This document shows, one piece after another, positions 17,601 through 26,000 of a DNA stretch of 36,769 nt. Positions within the stretch are counted from its first letter, which is position 1. Each line of letters begins with the position of its first letter. Under the pieces are notes generated by a model. That model did no database searches. It was given only the letters and a program-made list of their open reading frames with translations, and was not told the origin of the DNA. The position numbers and the translations under genes were made by a program. This DNA is from a virus: positions 1 to 36,769 of the IMG/VR virus record IMGVR_UViG_3300010155_000027. The stretch is one strand, 5' to 3'.

Positions 17601-20202
17601 GAATTATACAGAAAGTAGTACGCCTAGAAGTCAAACTAGCGCTAAAACATTTAAGGATATAGATTTATCAACTACAATTGGAAATCGTAGTTTTTATAGA
17701 ACTAGGAATGTCTTTGCTGGATGTTATATAGTTATAATGAATCAAATAAGAAAAATAATAGGTTCTTATTCTTTAGGAGTTAATAATACAGATGATATGG
17801 TTTTTGTTATACATCATCCACTCATTGGAACAGTTGATGATAATACTACATATAGAATATATTCAGGAGCTTCTATGTGTCATAGTGGCGTTTCTTCTAA
17901 AGTAATATCTCCTAGAAGTGAAACATATTTTGGGTTAACTAATAGTTCCCAAACAATGGAGTCTAGCGGACAAAGTGCAGAAATTATATTAACTGAAAAT
18001 TCTTCTTATGATAGTGAATTAGATACAACTGGAGGATGGAGAGCTGGAGATACAGTTAATTTAACTTCTACTAGTGAATTATTGCCTGAAGATGGTGATG
18101 CTGTATTGCTTAATGGTGAATTTGTAATAACTAGAGAAGTAAATTTTGATGCTTTTGCTATACAAGGAGAAAGTGACGTTGTTTATAAAGACACTCAGTC
18201 TATAAATGTAAGTATTCAAAATAAAGATTCTGCTATGAAAAATCCTATTACAAGTGAAGTTATTGGAAGTGGTCCTATACATGCAACCTTTGGTGGATTA
18301 GATATGAGAAACATATCTGATGGTGTTACAAGTGGTACTACTTCAGATATTTCAACATCTTTTTCACTAGGCGATATTGTTGGAACTATTATTGCAACAA
18401 CTGACATTGCACATGGATTAAAATCAGGGGATTTGGTTACATTGGTAAGTCAAGGAAGCAACAAAGAAATGGAAGGAAGTTATATAATAACTGTTCCTCA
18501 AGGTACAACTACTATATTTGAGTTTAATTCTACTAATACTGTAAATTTATCACAAGATTATTTTGTATTTAAAGATGCTGTTGAATTATTTCAAACTGTT
18601 AGAAATGGAAATATTGCTGTTAGTAAGGTTAGGGTAGGAGACAGAGTTTGGGATACAGGGAATACTCATGGCAATGCTTTAAGACAAGACAAAGATGTTG
18701 ATGTAAATCAAGTTATATTAAGTGAAGAATTTGCTCAAAGAGTTGTTGGAGTAGGAAAAGATTCTGATGAGTCTTTCTTTGTGTTAGGTAAACAATATAA
18801 ATATAAACTTTCATTTATTTACGATGGATATCAAGAAAGTCCATTAAGCGGAATATTTGCAACTCATTTTGATACGGCACATTCATATGAAAGGTTGGAA
18901 ATTACATTAGAAGTTGATACTGAAATTTTGAGTAAAAGAATATCAGATATAGCACTTTATAGAAAGGATGTGGGGAGTATGTATAAGCTCGTTAAAGTGA
19001 TACCTACTAAAGATGGGTGGATTAATATTCCTGAAAAAACTCAAGTTTATAGACTTATAGACGATGATGGTTCTTTAGGAGCTTCTTATGAAGCAAGGTC
19101 TGGATTATCTGAATTAATGTCTGATGCTTCTGTGAAATATGGTATTTCAAAAGCTATGGATGGGTATTTATTTGTCGGTGATTGTTCCCATGAAAAAATA
19201 GATGATGCTTCTAATTTAGTATTTAGGTCATTACCTGGAAAATATAGTCTTTTTAATTGGTTTGTAGACTTTATTCAATTACCTACTACTCCAGTAGCAA
19301 TGGCTAATTTTTTAGGAAGATTATATATATTCGATAAAAATAATATCTATAAAATAAATCCCCATAGTATGGCTATAGAAGATACATTTGAAGGAATAGG
19401 TTGTATTAGTAAGGATAGTGTTATAGTTACTGAATATGGCATGTTTTTTGCTGATAGAAATGGTGCATATATGCATAATGGACAAGTTCCTGTTAAAATA
19501 AGTACTCCTATACAAAGTGGAGGAAAGACAGATATGTTATCTATAAGTAATGCATCTTCTACTGGAGTTACTACTATAGATGATATAAGTTGGGAAAATA
19601 CTGTTCTTGCTGAAGATAGCATGCCTCCCTATGTATCATTTTTAGCTAATAAAGAATGTGTTTTGTTTATCGTAGAATTAAAATCTGTTGATAGTAATGG
19701 TCATTATTTTTCTAAGTATCTTGCATGGTCTTATCAAATAACGTTTAAAAGATGGGATTTATGGACTTTATGTGAAAATGAAAAGCCTGGAATTCCTTTT
19801 ATAGGTAAAAAAGGAGAGGTTTTTATATCAATTGGAAATGCTTTGTATGAATATTTAGGAGCTAAAGGTAGAAAACCCTTTACTTGGCTTAGTAAAAAAC
19901 TTTCAATGGAACAAGATACTGTAACTAAGGTATTTAAAAATATTAAGATAAATGGAAGTTTAGATAGGTTAAATTACTCAGGAACTTTAGGTAATTTTTC
20001 TAATGATAGGATAATAGTTACTACTGATGCTGGAAGATTAGATGGTTCAAGTTTAACTTATTCAACTGAATCAAATGAAACATCAAAGTATACTCTTACT
20101 GGTGCTAATAGAAAGGGAAAATGGATGCAAATTAAGTTAGAAGATATCGATAATCCTATTGATTCTATAGGAATATTATTTAGAAGAAGAAGGGTAAAAT
20201 AG
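11665..20202 (+). CDS. giant tail-nozzle-like protein (2845 aa) with many inserted modules
   Basis: Start set by AAGGAG at 11655-11660. The N-terminus (PRELKELGNFNFGTI, then a DIP...FSLNVDP segment) and the C-terminal third (GKQYKYKLSFIYDGYQESPL; RLYIFDKNNIYKINPHS near 2553-2568; a GIGCIS segment; FFADRNGAYMHNG near 2595) match the propeller-like pattern of podovirus tail-tube B/stabilisation proteins (T7 gp12 or P22 gp10 type). T7 gp12 has about 800 residues, so some 2000 extra residues are inserted between the two ends. Visible insert parts are two RG(A/F)YGS modules (191-196, 507-512), four '-GD-V-L' beta modules (GD at 948, 1585, 2128, 2255) and a DxDxDG Ca-type loop (1415-1423). It likely forms the tail tip and surface arms. 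The stop overlaps the next GTG start. Confidence 0.75.
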   Translation: MPRELKELGNFNFGTIFTSSEEDIPENGNAFSLNVDPLSKAGVLNGINTDRFVTSLVNPLIQLVNPVVWNKTDDIDVEDISTIVGNDIRFIGSKGILERLHFAALQPYLSVYDVLGTNLSIRFDTEIDSAETLTTIPNNQGLGTGTTASFHNYIESGDIIQISTDTTINAKKEILIISSKASDGNSFEVIRGAYGSPRTSFAQDTTYNVLVNVVKFGSTYERTKRAVLRSISGWSAYEGNHLGGNASIAYSGLSANSSLKIDANDYNITFDATEKTMAFLSKDEGDEAYSLPELPDNLQVGDVFSIWTAVADANNSTQFKVMAIDAEAAASGATITFHLDSAPTAGTHTTGDFYFEPGLIQNQTFHWLHDASYPYNWEEQKRNSAGVITINGEGFVVSDNAAGTDVAQATSGGYYDSTDLSLYGLADSSASYYPFAAGDAYMKLMNDETLLGGSISTGTAIDAIQTTITATNTVTSNYPIRPGDVIKVDSEFMKVVSAEINILTVIRGFYGSTAAAHGAQATTSVACHVNNADDQTITIISTDGTSVEYTGKDAGDDDAAGEFDTNGSAADAADGLQACIEHANGHAGRITVENNGSGTLTLTQTVNGLAGNTTWTSTLTGTSSGAFSGGTDEIAMYIVNFNGIRQTVPESLLEKGAQYRLSFKAKDTNAAADGESGGEGSIRIKYGGLYANNQGGADIITPVDSMTALIPFIDLIHTESNRDIRTDGLDFTWRTLHYDFTIDRAADLSDGLRIEIMSSGPVDTYIGIDIVTLNRKPDLLSTNDTFGETGNLGSIGYINHGDAKDIVTFDGEKQTLSMLQDFGVSNTLLKSFSQSESVSDSISSNSKKATFESNNQEVHIGFGSHEDDTPPLWLGYLNRKVFGVSYSNALYLDTDSPTNVSDASSSYGLGGNAFHKLAPAGEFEMVGVASWSSDELVIDHVAHSLNTGDNIVIREYMDIDNSWDGNGVWVVTDTTNDTFDCKRFTPANGGIDNNPTGLPANSLISYRPYYYYAIQRGSGTLFRIFPDIRINDTATGLDENYPMGHVQPNIKLDSDNITSICPSYNKKSDGLGGGQLYILESVVGNPKISKMSVMAKYDEWGDANLGSDVSYQINYKNFKWSNEVGDLPTTDTDKRFGYVKKESVGAAINLRGASIPSDILETKGPNEDFDYTVTANNNSALAPAAFDTRLWLQFSPGEAEYFVEGDRFLFCGKPESDDSGGVVLDMADRTPPTQVFFGAYMPIVESYHATLGAGGEDNSSGYRQLSGPGLSCDSTDSAFWFPNTSHIGWGTWLGKYGETKDYEDEGFTKEHVAQRGFYASDLLEHPRRTATQSNGPWLRNWKAGYSLKRFKVRTSSGTDSSSYDGSYEWTSALQDSLGDASQPVYFNMTNLGDNMGWNERCRIYVAFYGLFQMADNDGDGVIDGTGLVTKSVQSNITGKPYGELEKKVSSHCVGILGGSGTNWWASIGKKTQMLGGTFEDVGRLAGISGCNSMDFIEGERSTDRSYTNLRFDKPRFYNFFGFYNTIALRLNMKECIFICSDVNFGDYVQPNKYIDISSIEAYDWGQGTDYATKINTAGTHYLQAGDLVYLESTGGSDSNIFGTVGSTDGDGISYYVAAVLSDTAFVITHGTHEGIGTRSNTTENSGRVYFGGFRRISWLSSTTSSKVGLMEESSRGGEGKTGFHFDYDEEDYGNGGIFEQGQYGPSWYSESFNIGHPGIAAYHDYNMNTNPPWIAYPGTEISGETVDTGIIDKRRDDAVFPETLFRFDRLNASCGFMIRPIDTDGGIFASHVPDFGFMADKISVSVPCFPNPIQHKGNYNSGETENQYSSYMLISSATISDESSTVRDSSRITIKQYSIPSFTTNAFSEDTLYPMSKMYGGSNIWEQGTLTDDHSDGINHYYADEGEQKVVSSGGTIYSEVRENSLVGNPGKNFNGTKASYIAAGTTADSGYIYADSVAHPDAAIHPKLIVHGDEGSLWNYTESSTPRSQTSAKTFKDIDLSTTIGNRSFYRTRNVFAGCYIVIMNQIRKIIGSYSLGVNNTDDMVFVIHHPLIGTVDDNTTYRIYSGASMCHSGVSSKVISPRSETYFGLTNSSQTMESSGQSAEIILTENSSYDSELDTTGGWRAGDTVNLTSTSELLPEDGDAVLLNGEFVITREVNFDAFAIQGESDVVYKDTQSINVSIQNKDSAMKNPITSEVIGSGPIHATFGGLDMRNISDGVTSGTTSDISTSFSLGDIVGTIIATTDIAHGLKSGDLVTLVSQGSNKEMEGSYIITVPQGTTTIFEFNSTNTVNLSQDYFVFKDAVELFQTVRNGNIAVSKVRVGDRVWDTGNTHGNALRQDKDVDVNQVILSEEFAQRVVGVGKDSDESFFVLGKQYKYKLSFIYDGYQESPLSGIFATHFDTAHSYERLEITLEVDTEILSKRISDIALYRKDVGSMYKLVKVIPTKDGWINIPEKTQVYRLIDDDGSLGASYEARSGLSELMSDASVKYGISKAMDGYLFVGDCSHEKIDDASNLVFRSLPGKYSLFNWFVDFIQLPTTPVAMANFLGRLYIFDKNNIYKINPHSMAIEDTFEGIGCISKDSVIVTEYGMFFADRNGAYMHNGQVPVKISTPIQSGGKTDMLSISNASSTGVTTIDDISWENTVLAEDSMPPYVSFLANKECVLFIVELKSVDSNGHYFSKYLAWSYQITFKRWDLWTLCENEKPGIPFIGKKGEVFISIGNALYEYLGAKGRKPFTWLSKKLSMEQDTVTKVFKNIKINGSLDRLNYSGTLGNFSNDRIIVTTDAGRLDGSSLTYSTESNETSKYTLTGANRKGKWMQIKLEDIDNPIDSIGILFRRRRVK

Positions 20203-21008
20203 TGTCAGTTACAGATTCTAAATCAGCGAAAATATTAACAAATGTATCTTCTTTTAAAGATGTTCAAAAATCACTTCAGGAAGTACAGAAAGTTTTAGAT
20301 AAAATAGAAGAATCTGTAAATAAAAAAACAGATAATCCAGGAGAGGAATATGAAGGAAAACCTGGTGATATTAGAACTGTCTTAGATGATAAGGATAGTT
20401 ATTCTTTCGAAATTAGTACCAAGGATGGTTGGAAACGCCCTTATTTAAGCACTGATATTGCAGATGATGTTGAAATAGTTTTAAGAAATAGACCTGCTTT
20501 AGTTGCTAAACCTAAAGAAAAAAAACTAACACTAGGGCAGCTAGATACAGATATTAGTGAAGCATTATTACGAGCACCGGATTATGATAGCGGTTGGTTT
20601 CAGGCTACTACAGATAGCCTCTATGTTACAGGAGCTACAGATGGAGTTTCTCCTAATGACTGTTATCTTTATGCCTCTAGTGATGTAGTAGGTATACCCG
20701 CATTAGGTTTTGAATTAACAGACTTCCCTATTAGATGGGAAATATTAATAACTAATCAGAATAATAATAGCTGGGATGATATTAAAAATGGAGGTATTAA
20801 TAGTTGGGTGACTACTATCAGTGGGCTCGACATCAAGTTTAGTGCTCATAGTACTTGGTATCAACCTGCTGGTGCTGCAGGGTTCCTTACATCTAAAGAC
20901 CATTTTGCAATATCTACAGGTAATGACTATGTTCTGAGCCAGCATCTTGCAGGAGGAAATCAGCTTAAGGAAAGTACCGTTGCTATGAACTTAAGAATAT
21001 GGAAATAA
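20202..21008 (+). CDS. fibre-like/receptor-binding candidate protein
   Basis: 268 aa from a GTG sharing a base with the preceding stop (TAGTG). Residues 10-45 are a coiled coil (FKDVQKSLQEVQKVLDKIEE). Then follows a GKPGDIRTVLDDKDSYSFEI element and a KDGWKRPYL segment typical of tail-fibre linker regions. A linker leads to a beta-rich C-terminal domain from about residue 125 (YDSGWFQATTDSLYVTG to VAMNLRIWK). A coiled trimer stalk with a C-terminal beta head directly after the nozzle gene suggests a tail fibre or tip protein. The host receptor is unknown. Confidence 0.65.
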   Translation: MSVTDSKSAKILTNVSSFKDVQKSLQEVQKVLDKIEESVNKKTDNPGEEYEGKPGDIRTVLDDKDSYSFEISTKDGWKRPYLSTDIADDVEIVLRNRPALVAKPKEKKLTLGQLDTDISEALLRAPDYDSGWFQATTDSLYVTGATDGVSPNDCYLYASSDVVGIPALGFELTDFPIRWEILITNQNNNSWDDIKNGGINSWVTTISGLDIKFSAHSTWYQPAGAAGFLTSKDHFAISTGNDYVLSQHLAGGNQLKESTVAMNLRIWK

Positions 21009-21016
21009 TATGTTGC

Positions 21017-21047
21017 TTGATAACAGAAAATATGTGTATATTATAAT
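21017..21047 (+). promoter_or_regulatory. possible sigma70-type promoter before the ejection module
   Basis: TTGATA at 21017-21022 and TATAAT at 21042-21047 with a 19-nt spacer (or TATTAT at 21039-21044, spacer 16). It sits in one of the few real gaps (62 nt) of the + strand block. In such A+T-rich DNA chance matches are common, so this is weak. It would give separate expression of the 251-aa, 397-aa and 3106-aa genes. Confidence 0.3.
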
Positions 21048-21069
21048 GATGAATACCAAGGAGATTTAA

Positions 21070-21825
21070 ATGGGTTGGTTTAGTGATGCCTTATTTGGCA
21101 AAAGAAAACAATTAGATACAAATAGGCTTAATCAATATATGCAGCCTACTCAAGATTTAGTTACCCGGGGAGTAGGACAAGCTCAAGAGATGTCTCAATT
21201 GGGAAGAGACTTTATGGACCCTCTATCTCAACAAAATCAACAATATAGAGGAATGATAACTCAAAATGCTCTTGAAATGGGAGCGCAGGGAGGAAGACAA
21301 GCAGCCTCATTTGGTGCTCAACAAGGCGTTCCTCAAGGTATTGCTCAAATGCAATCACAGGTTGCTGCTCAAAAACCTCTGCAAGGTTTGAATGACCAAT
21401 TTCAGAGTTTTATGATGGGTAATAGGCAACAAGGAATGAATGCTTTAGGTCAAGGGGCAGGGTTATTAGGACAATCTGCTGAAATGCAACAAGGATTGAA
21501 TGAAAATCAAGCCAATGCTTATATGGCTCAAATAAACGCTCACAATCAAAGAAGACAGCAGAACATGGCTATGACAACTCAAGTGGTTGGAGCTGCAATT
21601 GGAGCTGCTAGTGACTTTGCTTTAAAAGAAGGTATAGAATTAGTAGGAAAATCACCTAAAGGCGTAAATATATATGAATTTGGCTATAAAGACAAATCTT
21701 ATGGTAGAGGTCGATATAAGGGAGTTATCGCCCAGGAAGTACCAAATGCTTCGTTTAAACACCAAGATGGATATTTATGGGTAGATTATAGTAAATTAGA
21801 CGTAAACTTTAAAAGGATTGATTAA
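21070..21825 (+). CDS. internal virion-type protein with a C-terminal peptidase-S74-like chaperone domain
   Basis: 251 aa; AAGGAG at 21058-21063. The N-terminal 160 residues are Gln/Gly/Ala/Met-rich, helical and polar, like small internal ejection proteins. At 173-180 a short hydrophobic stretch leads to S181-D-F-A-L-K186, then KSPKGVNIYEFGYKDKSYG, YKGVIAQEVPNA and YLWVDYSKLDVNFKRI. This is the core of an S74 intramolecular chaperone auto-processing domain. The Ser-x4-Lys dyad needed for self-cleavage is kept, and a cut before S181 would release about 71 residues. The domain is much shorter than in endosialidases, as in other marine podoviruses. It probably helps trimerise or process an ejection or tail protein. 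Confidence 0.75.
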   Translation: MGWFSDALFGKRKQLDTNRLNQYMQPTQDLVTRGVGQAQEMSQLGRDFMDPLSQQNQQYRGMITQNALEMGAQGGRQAASFGAQQGVPQGIAQMQSQVAAQKPLQGLNDQFQSFMMGNRQQGMNALGQGAGLLGQSAEMQQGLNENQANAYMAQINAHNQRRQQNMAMTTQVVGAAIGAASDFALKEGIELVGKSPKGVNIYEFGYKDKSYGRGRYKGVIAQEVPNASFKHQDGYLWVDYSKLDVNFKRID

Positions 21826-23019
21826 ATGGCTATAGATTTTTCGCAATATGCAAAAAGTTATGCAGGCGACCCTCGCGTTGCAAACGCAGGTGCAACTTTA
21901 GGAAAAGGGTTAGGAAATATATTTAGCAAAATACCTACTCCTGCTGAGAATTTTGCTGACTATCAAGAGGCCTCTTTAAATGAAACATTTGCTAATATAT
22001 ATGATATAGATGGTAAATTTTCAATAGATGCTATAAAAAATCTTAGTCCAGGAACTGCTTATACAAGTTTTACTGATTTATTAAAGTCTAAAAGACCTAT
22101 ATTTCAAAAAAGAATGAAAAAAAAGGGATTTCTTAGTCCTCAAGCATTTAGAAAATCTTTTAATGAGAGGGTAGCAGGCTATATGCCTGAGATTGTAAAT
22201 TCTCAATTTACAGGTATTTATAAGGATGATGGAAGTATTGATTTGACTAAAATTGGGAATATTGGGCAAGATAAAGGCGCTCTTAGAGACATTCCAGGAT
22301 TTAGAGAAGCTTATAGTGAGAGATTACAAAGGATTATGCCTGATATCACTTCAAAAGTTAAATTGCATCAAATAATGGGTAAGAAATCAAATAAAAAAAT
22401 GCGTGAATTTCTATCAGCTCATCCTGAATTACAGCAATTCTTATTATTAAATTCACAGGACCCTATGATATTAGATTGGGCAGCACCTAGATTATCCTAT
22501 ACTGAGGAATTAGGAAGAACTTTTGAAGATGTGGAAGATTGGGTAAGTTACAATCCTGTTACAACTATACTTGGAACTGGAGCAGTTTTAGAAGCAGGAA
22601 GAAGACTCTATCCTAAGGTAAAAGATTTGGCAAAAAAATATCCAGGAGCAGCGGGGCCTTATTCAGCACTTCTTCCTCAATATGCTATGTCTAAAGGATT
22701 TGGTACTGCAGCTAGAAAGAGTATGCCTAATGAAGGTTCAAAAAGAGCGAGACTTGTTGGGGAAGTAGCTGAAATTGCTGGTACAGGAACAATGTATGCA
22801 ATACAAAGAGTACTTAGAGATAAACCTTGGTGGGTTATGAAAACTATATTGAAAAAAAGCCCAGCATTAGCAGGAAGAACAATAGCAAAAATTGTTTTTG
22901 GTTTAGCTGGAGGAGGCGTATCTGGCGGAGTGATATCTGCGGCAATGCTTGCTTGGACAGCCAAAGATTTTTATGATATAGTGCAAATACTACAAGAAGA
23001 AGATACAAATATTAAATAA
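21826..23019 (+). CDS. membrane-interacting internal virion (ejection) protein
   Basis: 397 aa, starting right after the preceding stop. The first half is soluble and helical with many basic residues (RPIFQKRMKKKGFLSPQAFR). The second half carries hydrophobic segments around 250-265 (NPVTTILGTGAVLEAG), 315-330 (EIAGTGTMYAIQ) and a glycine-zipper-like span near 354-376 (IAKIVFGLAGGG then VISAAMLAW). Membrane-inserting Gly/Ala-rich helices directly before a giant late gene are the pattern of podovirus core proteins (T7 gp14/gp15 type role). These form a channel in the host envelope during genome entry. This is inferred from context and composition, not homology. Confidence 0.65.
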   Translation: MAIDFSQYAKSYAGDPRVANAGATLGKGLGNIFSKIPTPAENFADYQEASLNETFANIYDIDGKFSIDAIKNLSPGTAYTSFTDLLKSKRPIFQKRMKKKGFLSPQAFRKSFNERVAGYMPEIVNSQFTGIYKDDGSIDLTKIGNIGQDKGALRDIPGFREAYSERLQRIMPDITSKVKLHQIMGKKSNKKMREFLSAHPELQQFLLLNSQDPMILDWAAPRLSYTEELGRTFEDVEDWVSYNPVTTILGTGAVLEAGRRLYPKVKDLAKKYPGAAGPYSALLPQYAMSKGFGTAARKSMPNEGSKRARLVGEVAEIAGTGTMYAIQRVLRDKPWWVMKTILKKSPALAGRTIAKIVFGLAGGGVSGGVISAAMLAWTAKDFYDIVQILQEEDTNIK

Positions 23020-23024
23020 CTAAT

Positions 23025-26000
23025 GTGGCTATTCAACAACAAATACCTCAGCAACAACAACAACCACAATTTCAACCTAGCTTAACTCAGGAACAAACTC
23101 GTTCGTATATAAGTCTTTATAAACGTAATCCACGATTATTTGACGAAAATAAATTAAATCAATTAAGAGAACATGCTAATTATCATAATGTCCCTTTTTA
23201 TGAAGGTGATTTTAGTATAATTGAGGCCTTAAAGCAAGCAGGTGGAGGATTTATTGAAGGGTTTACTACTCTTAATATTATAGACCCTCCCGATAATGAA
23301 TGGGAGGCTGTTGCTAGAAGCGCTGGTCATTTAGCAGGTTTTGCTCCAGGAATATTAGCTGGGCCTATGTCTAAAATAAAAGCTCTTCAAGGGGCGGCTA
23401 GCGCATTAAGAGGAGCTAGAGGTCTTCCTTTAAAAATTGCAGAAGATTTTATTACACCTCAAGTTAAGAAATTTACAAAAGCAGCATTACGAACTAATTT
23501 TAAAGGTAAAACAGATGCTTTTGATACAGTTAGTAAGTTCTTAACTACTGGAAAAGCTGCTCATATAGCTGAGGGTGCTTTTAATTTAGGAACTGCTAGT
23601 GCTATATCATCTTGGCAAGGCGGAGTTGATTCTATGCTAGATAGTTTCTTTCATGGAGCTGTAGCTGGAGGAGTATTTAGAGGTATAGGAAATCAAATTA
23701 ACCTTAAAGACCCTAAGGCAGAAAAGTTCGCTAGAGGACTTGCAGGTTCTCTGTTTATGGGCCTACCTTCTACTATAAGAGGAGCATCTACTCCAGAACA
23801 AGTATATGAATATTTAATGGGAGCTTATTTTGGCGGCAATGAAAAACCTTGGACTGTTGCCAAAGCATCTAAAATAGCTCAAAAAGTAAGAAAAACATCT
23901 GAAAATAGTAAGGACCCTTACTTAAGAAAAACCTATGACCCAGAAGAAGCTTATGAAGAATGGAATGAAACACCTCCAGAGGTTCAAAAAGAAGTTAGGA
24001 AAATGACAAATCAAATGGCTGGTGGAACACCTGAGGAAATAAATGATTTTTTCTATTTTTTAGCAGAACAAGAAGGAATTTTAGATAAGTTGGCTAAGAA
24101 AGATGTAGTTGAAACAAGAAAAGCTGTATTTGAACATGGAGAAAATGTTGAGAAACAAGCTGTAAAAGAACTTATTCAACAGGCTGGTAAGGAGCCTTTT
24201 GAAATTGCAGAAGGGAAGTTTGACCCTTCTTCACATTATATTTTAACTACTGGTGAATCTGGAATACAGGCTTATGGCGTAAGTAAGGCTAATAAAAGAG
24301 GTATTACTTCTATACAAAGTAAACATCCCGACCAAGTAAAGGCTTATGGTAAGCCTGGAGAAACTATAGTGATGGATAGAGAGGCTTTAGCAGCGGCTAA
24401 TGAACCTATAAAAACTGCTATAGACAATTTAAATAATAAGGGGATAAAGACAGATATAGGTAAACTTACAGAGTATATGAAAGAAGGTTTGCGTAGAGAT
24501 GCTGTTAATGTTAGGTTTGCTACTTCATTAATAGTTATGGATAATTTAAACCCTAAAATGAATGGTGTTACAGGTAAATCTAAGTATATTACTCAACTAG
24601 GTATAGATTCTAAAAAACCTATCTTTGTATTTGATTCTAATGGCTGGAATAAGTTTGATTATAGTAAGAATAAATTTGTCCCAACCAGTGAAACTCCTGA
24701 AATAACGCCTAGAGTAGCCTTATTTGGCAAGAATAGGCTTGGCCCTACAGAAAAGCTTGCTTTAGATAGAATCTTCGATAAATTCGATAAAATAGGCTTT
24801 AAAGACCTAGTTAAGGAAGAAATTGATAAAAAAGAAGACATTATTGATATTGATAGTAATATTAGAGATGTAGGAGAATTTCATTCTAGTTTAATAGATA
24901 ATAAAATGAGTTATTTATTTAAACGACATATAGAACCTGTACTTAAGGAAATGCCAGAATTTAAGGATAGATTTAAAAGAGCTCAAAAGTTATCAGAAAT
25001 AGAAGGAATAGCAGGAGATTTTCTTCCTGATTATATTGAAAGAGAATCTAAGATTAATAGGTCTGAAGAATGGGCAGATGCAATTCAAGATAATTCAAAT
25101 ATAGAGATTAATCAAGAAACTAGAGGTAAAATGAGGCAGTTTCTTGCTTATCAAAATTTAGGACAAAAAGTTCGGTTTATTACCACTGATGGTAAAACAG
25201 TAGAAATAGCTAATCCTGAGGCCCCTTTTACAATGGCAGGAAAAAATAAACTCGTAATAGAGCCTTCAAAACCATTAGAAGATGCTTATAAAACTGCAGC
25301 CAATATTTCTGAACCTCCTAAAGAAGGAATTTATGCTGTATTAGACCATTTGACTTATAAAGGCATAGATTATGACTTGTCAAGTTTTAATTATAATAGT
25401 ACTTTATACGAATTATCAAAACTTAGAGAAGTTAATGCAAAGGGTTCTTTTGGTGATATTTATAAATCACAAAAAGTAACGAAACAAGCATTTATCTCTA
25501 ATGTTATTAAATCAATGAAAAAGAAAAATATGCATCCTTATGGTGGGGTAGGAGATAAGGATAGAATAGTATTTGTCAAATATCATCCAAAGTATAAGAA
25601 AATTAAGCCTGGATTTACAGTAGATGCTTCTGTATATAAAATGGCAAAAGAATTATATGGTATAAATAGATTAGAGCATGACAATATGATGAAATCTATT
25701 ATAGCTTATTCTCAAGATTTAAATGGAATGTCTATTCGTGATATGGCAGCCAGTAAAAAGGGAGACTTTATATTTAATGCTATTGAAGATAATAAAAGAG
25801 CTCAAATATGGATGACAAATGGTATTGCAGGAGATAAGAATTTTATTAATAATCCAAGATATACTGGAGCTAATTTAAAACTATCTGAAAATGGCAATTA
25901 TAAAGCAGTATTAATAGCAGACCCTAAAAAAGGAGCTAACTTATTAACATCTTTAAATGTAGACCTACCTCAAGGTGTTGATGGTGCAATAATAGCCACA

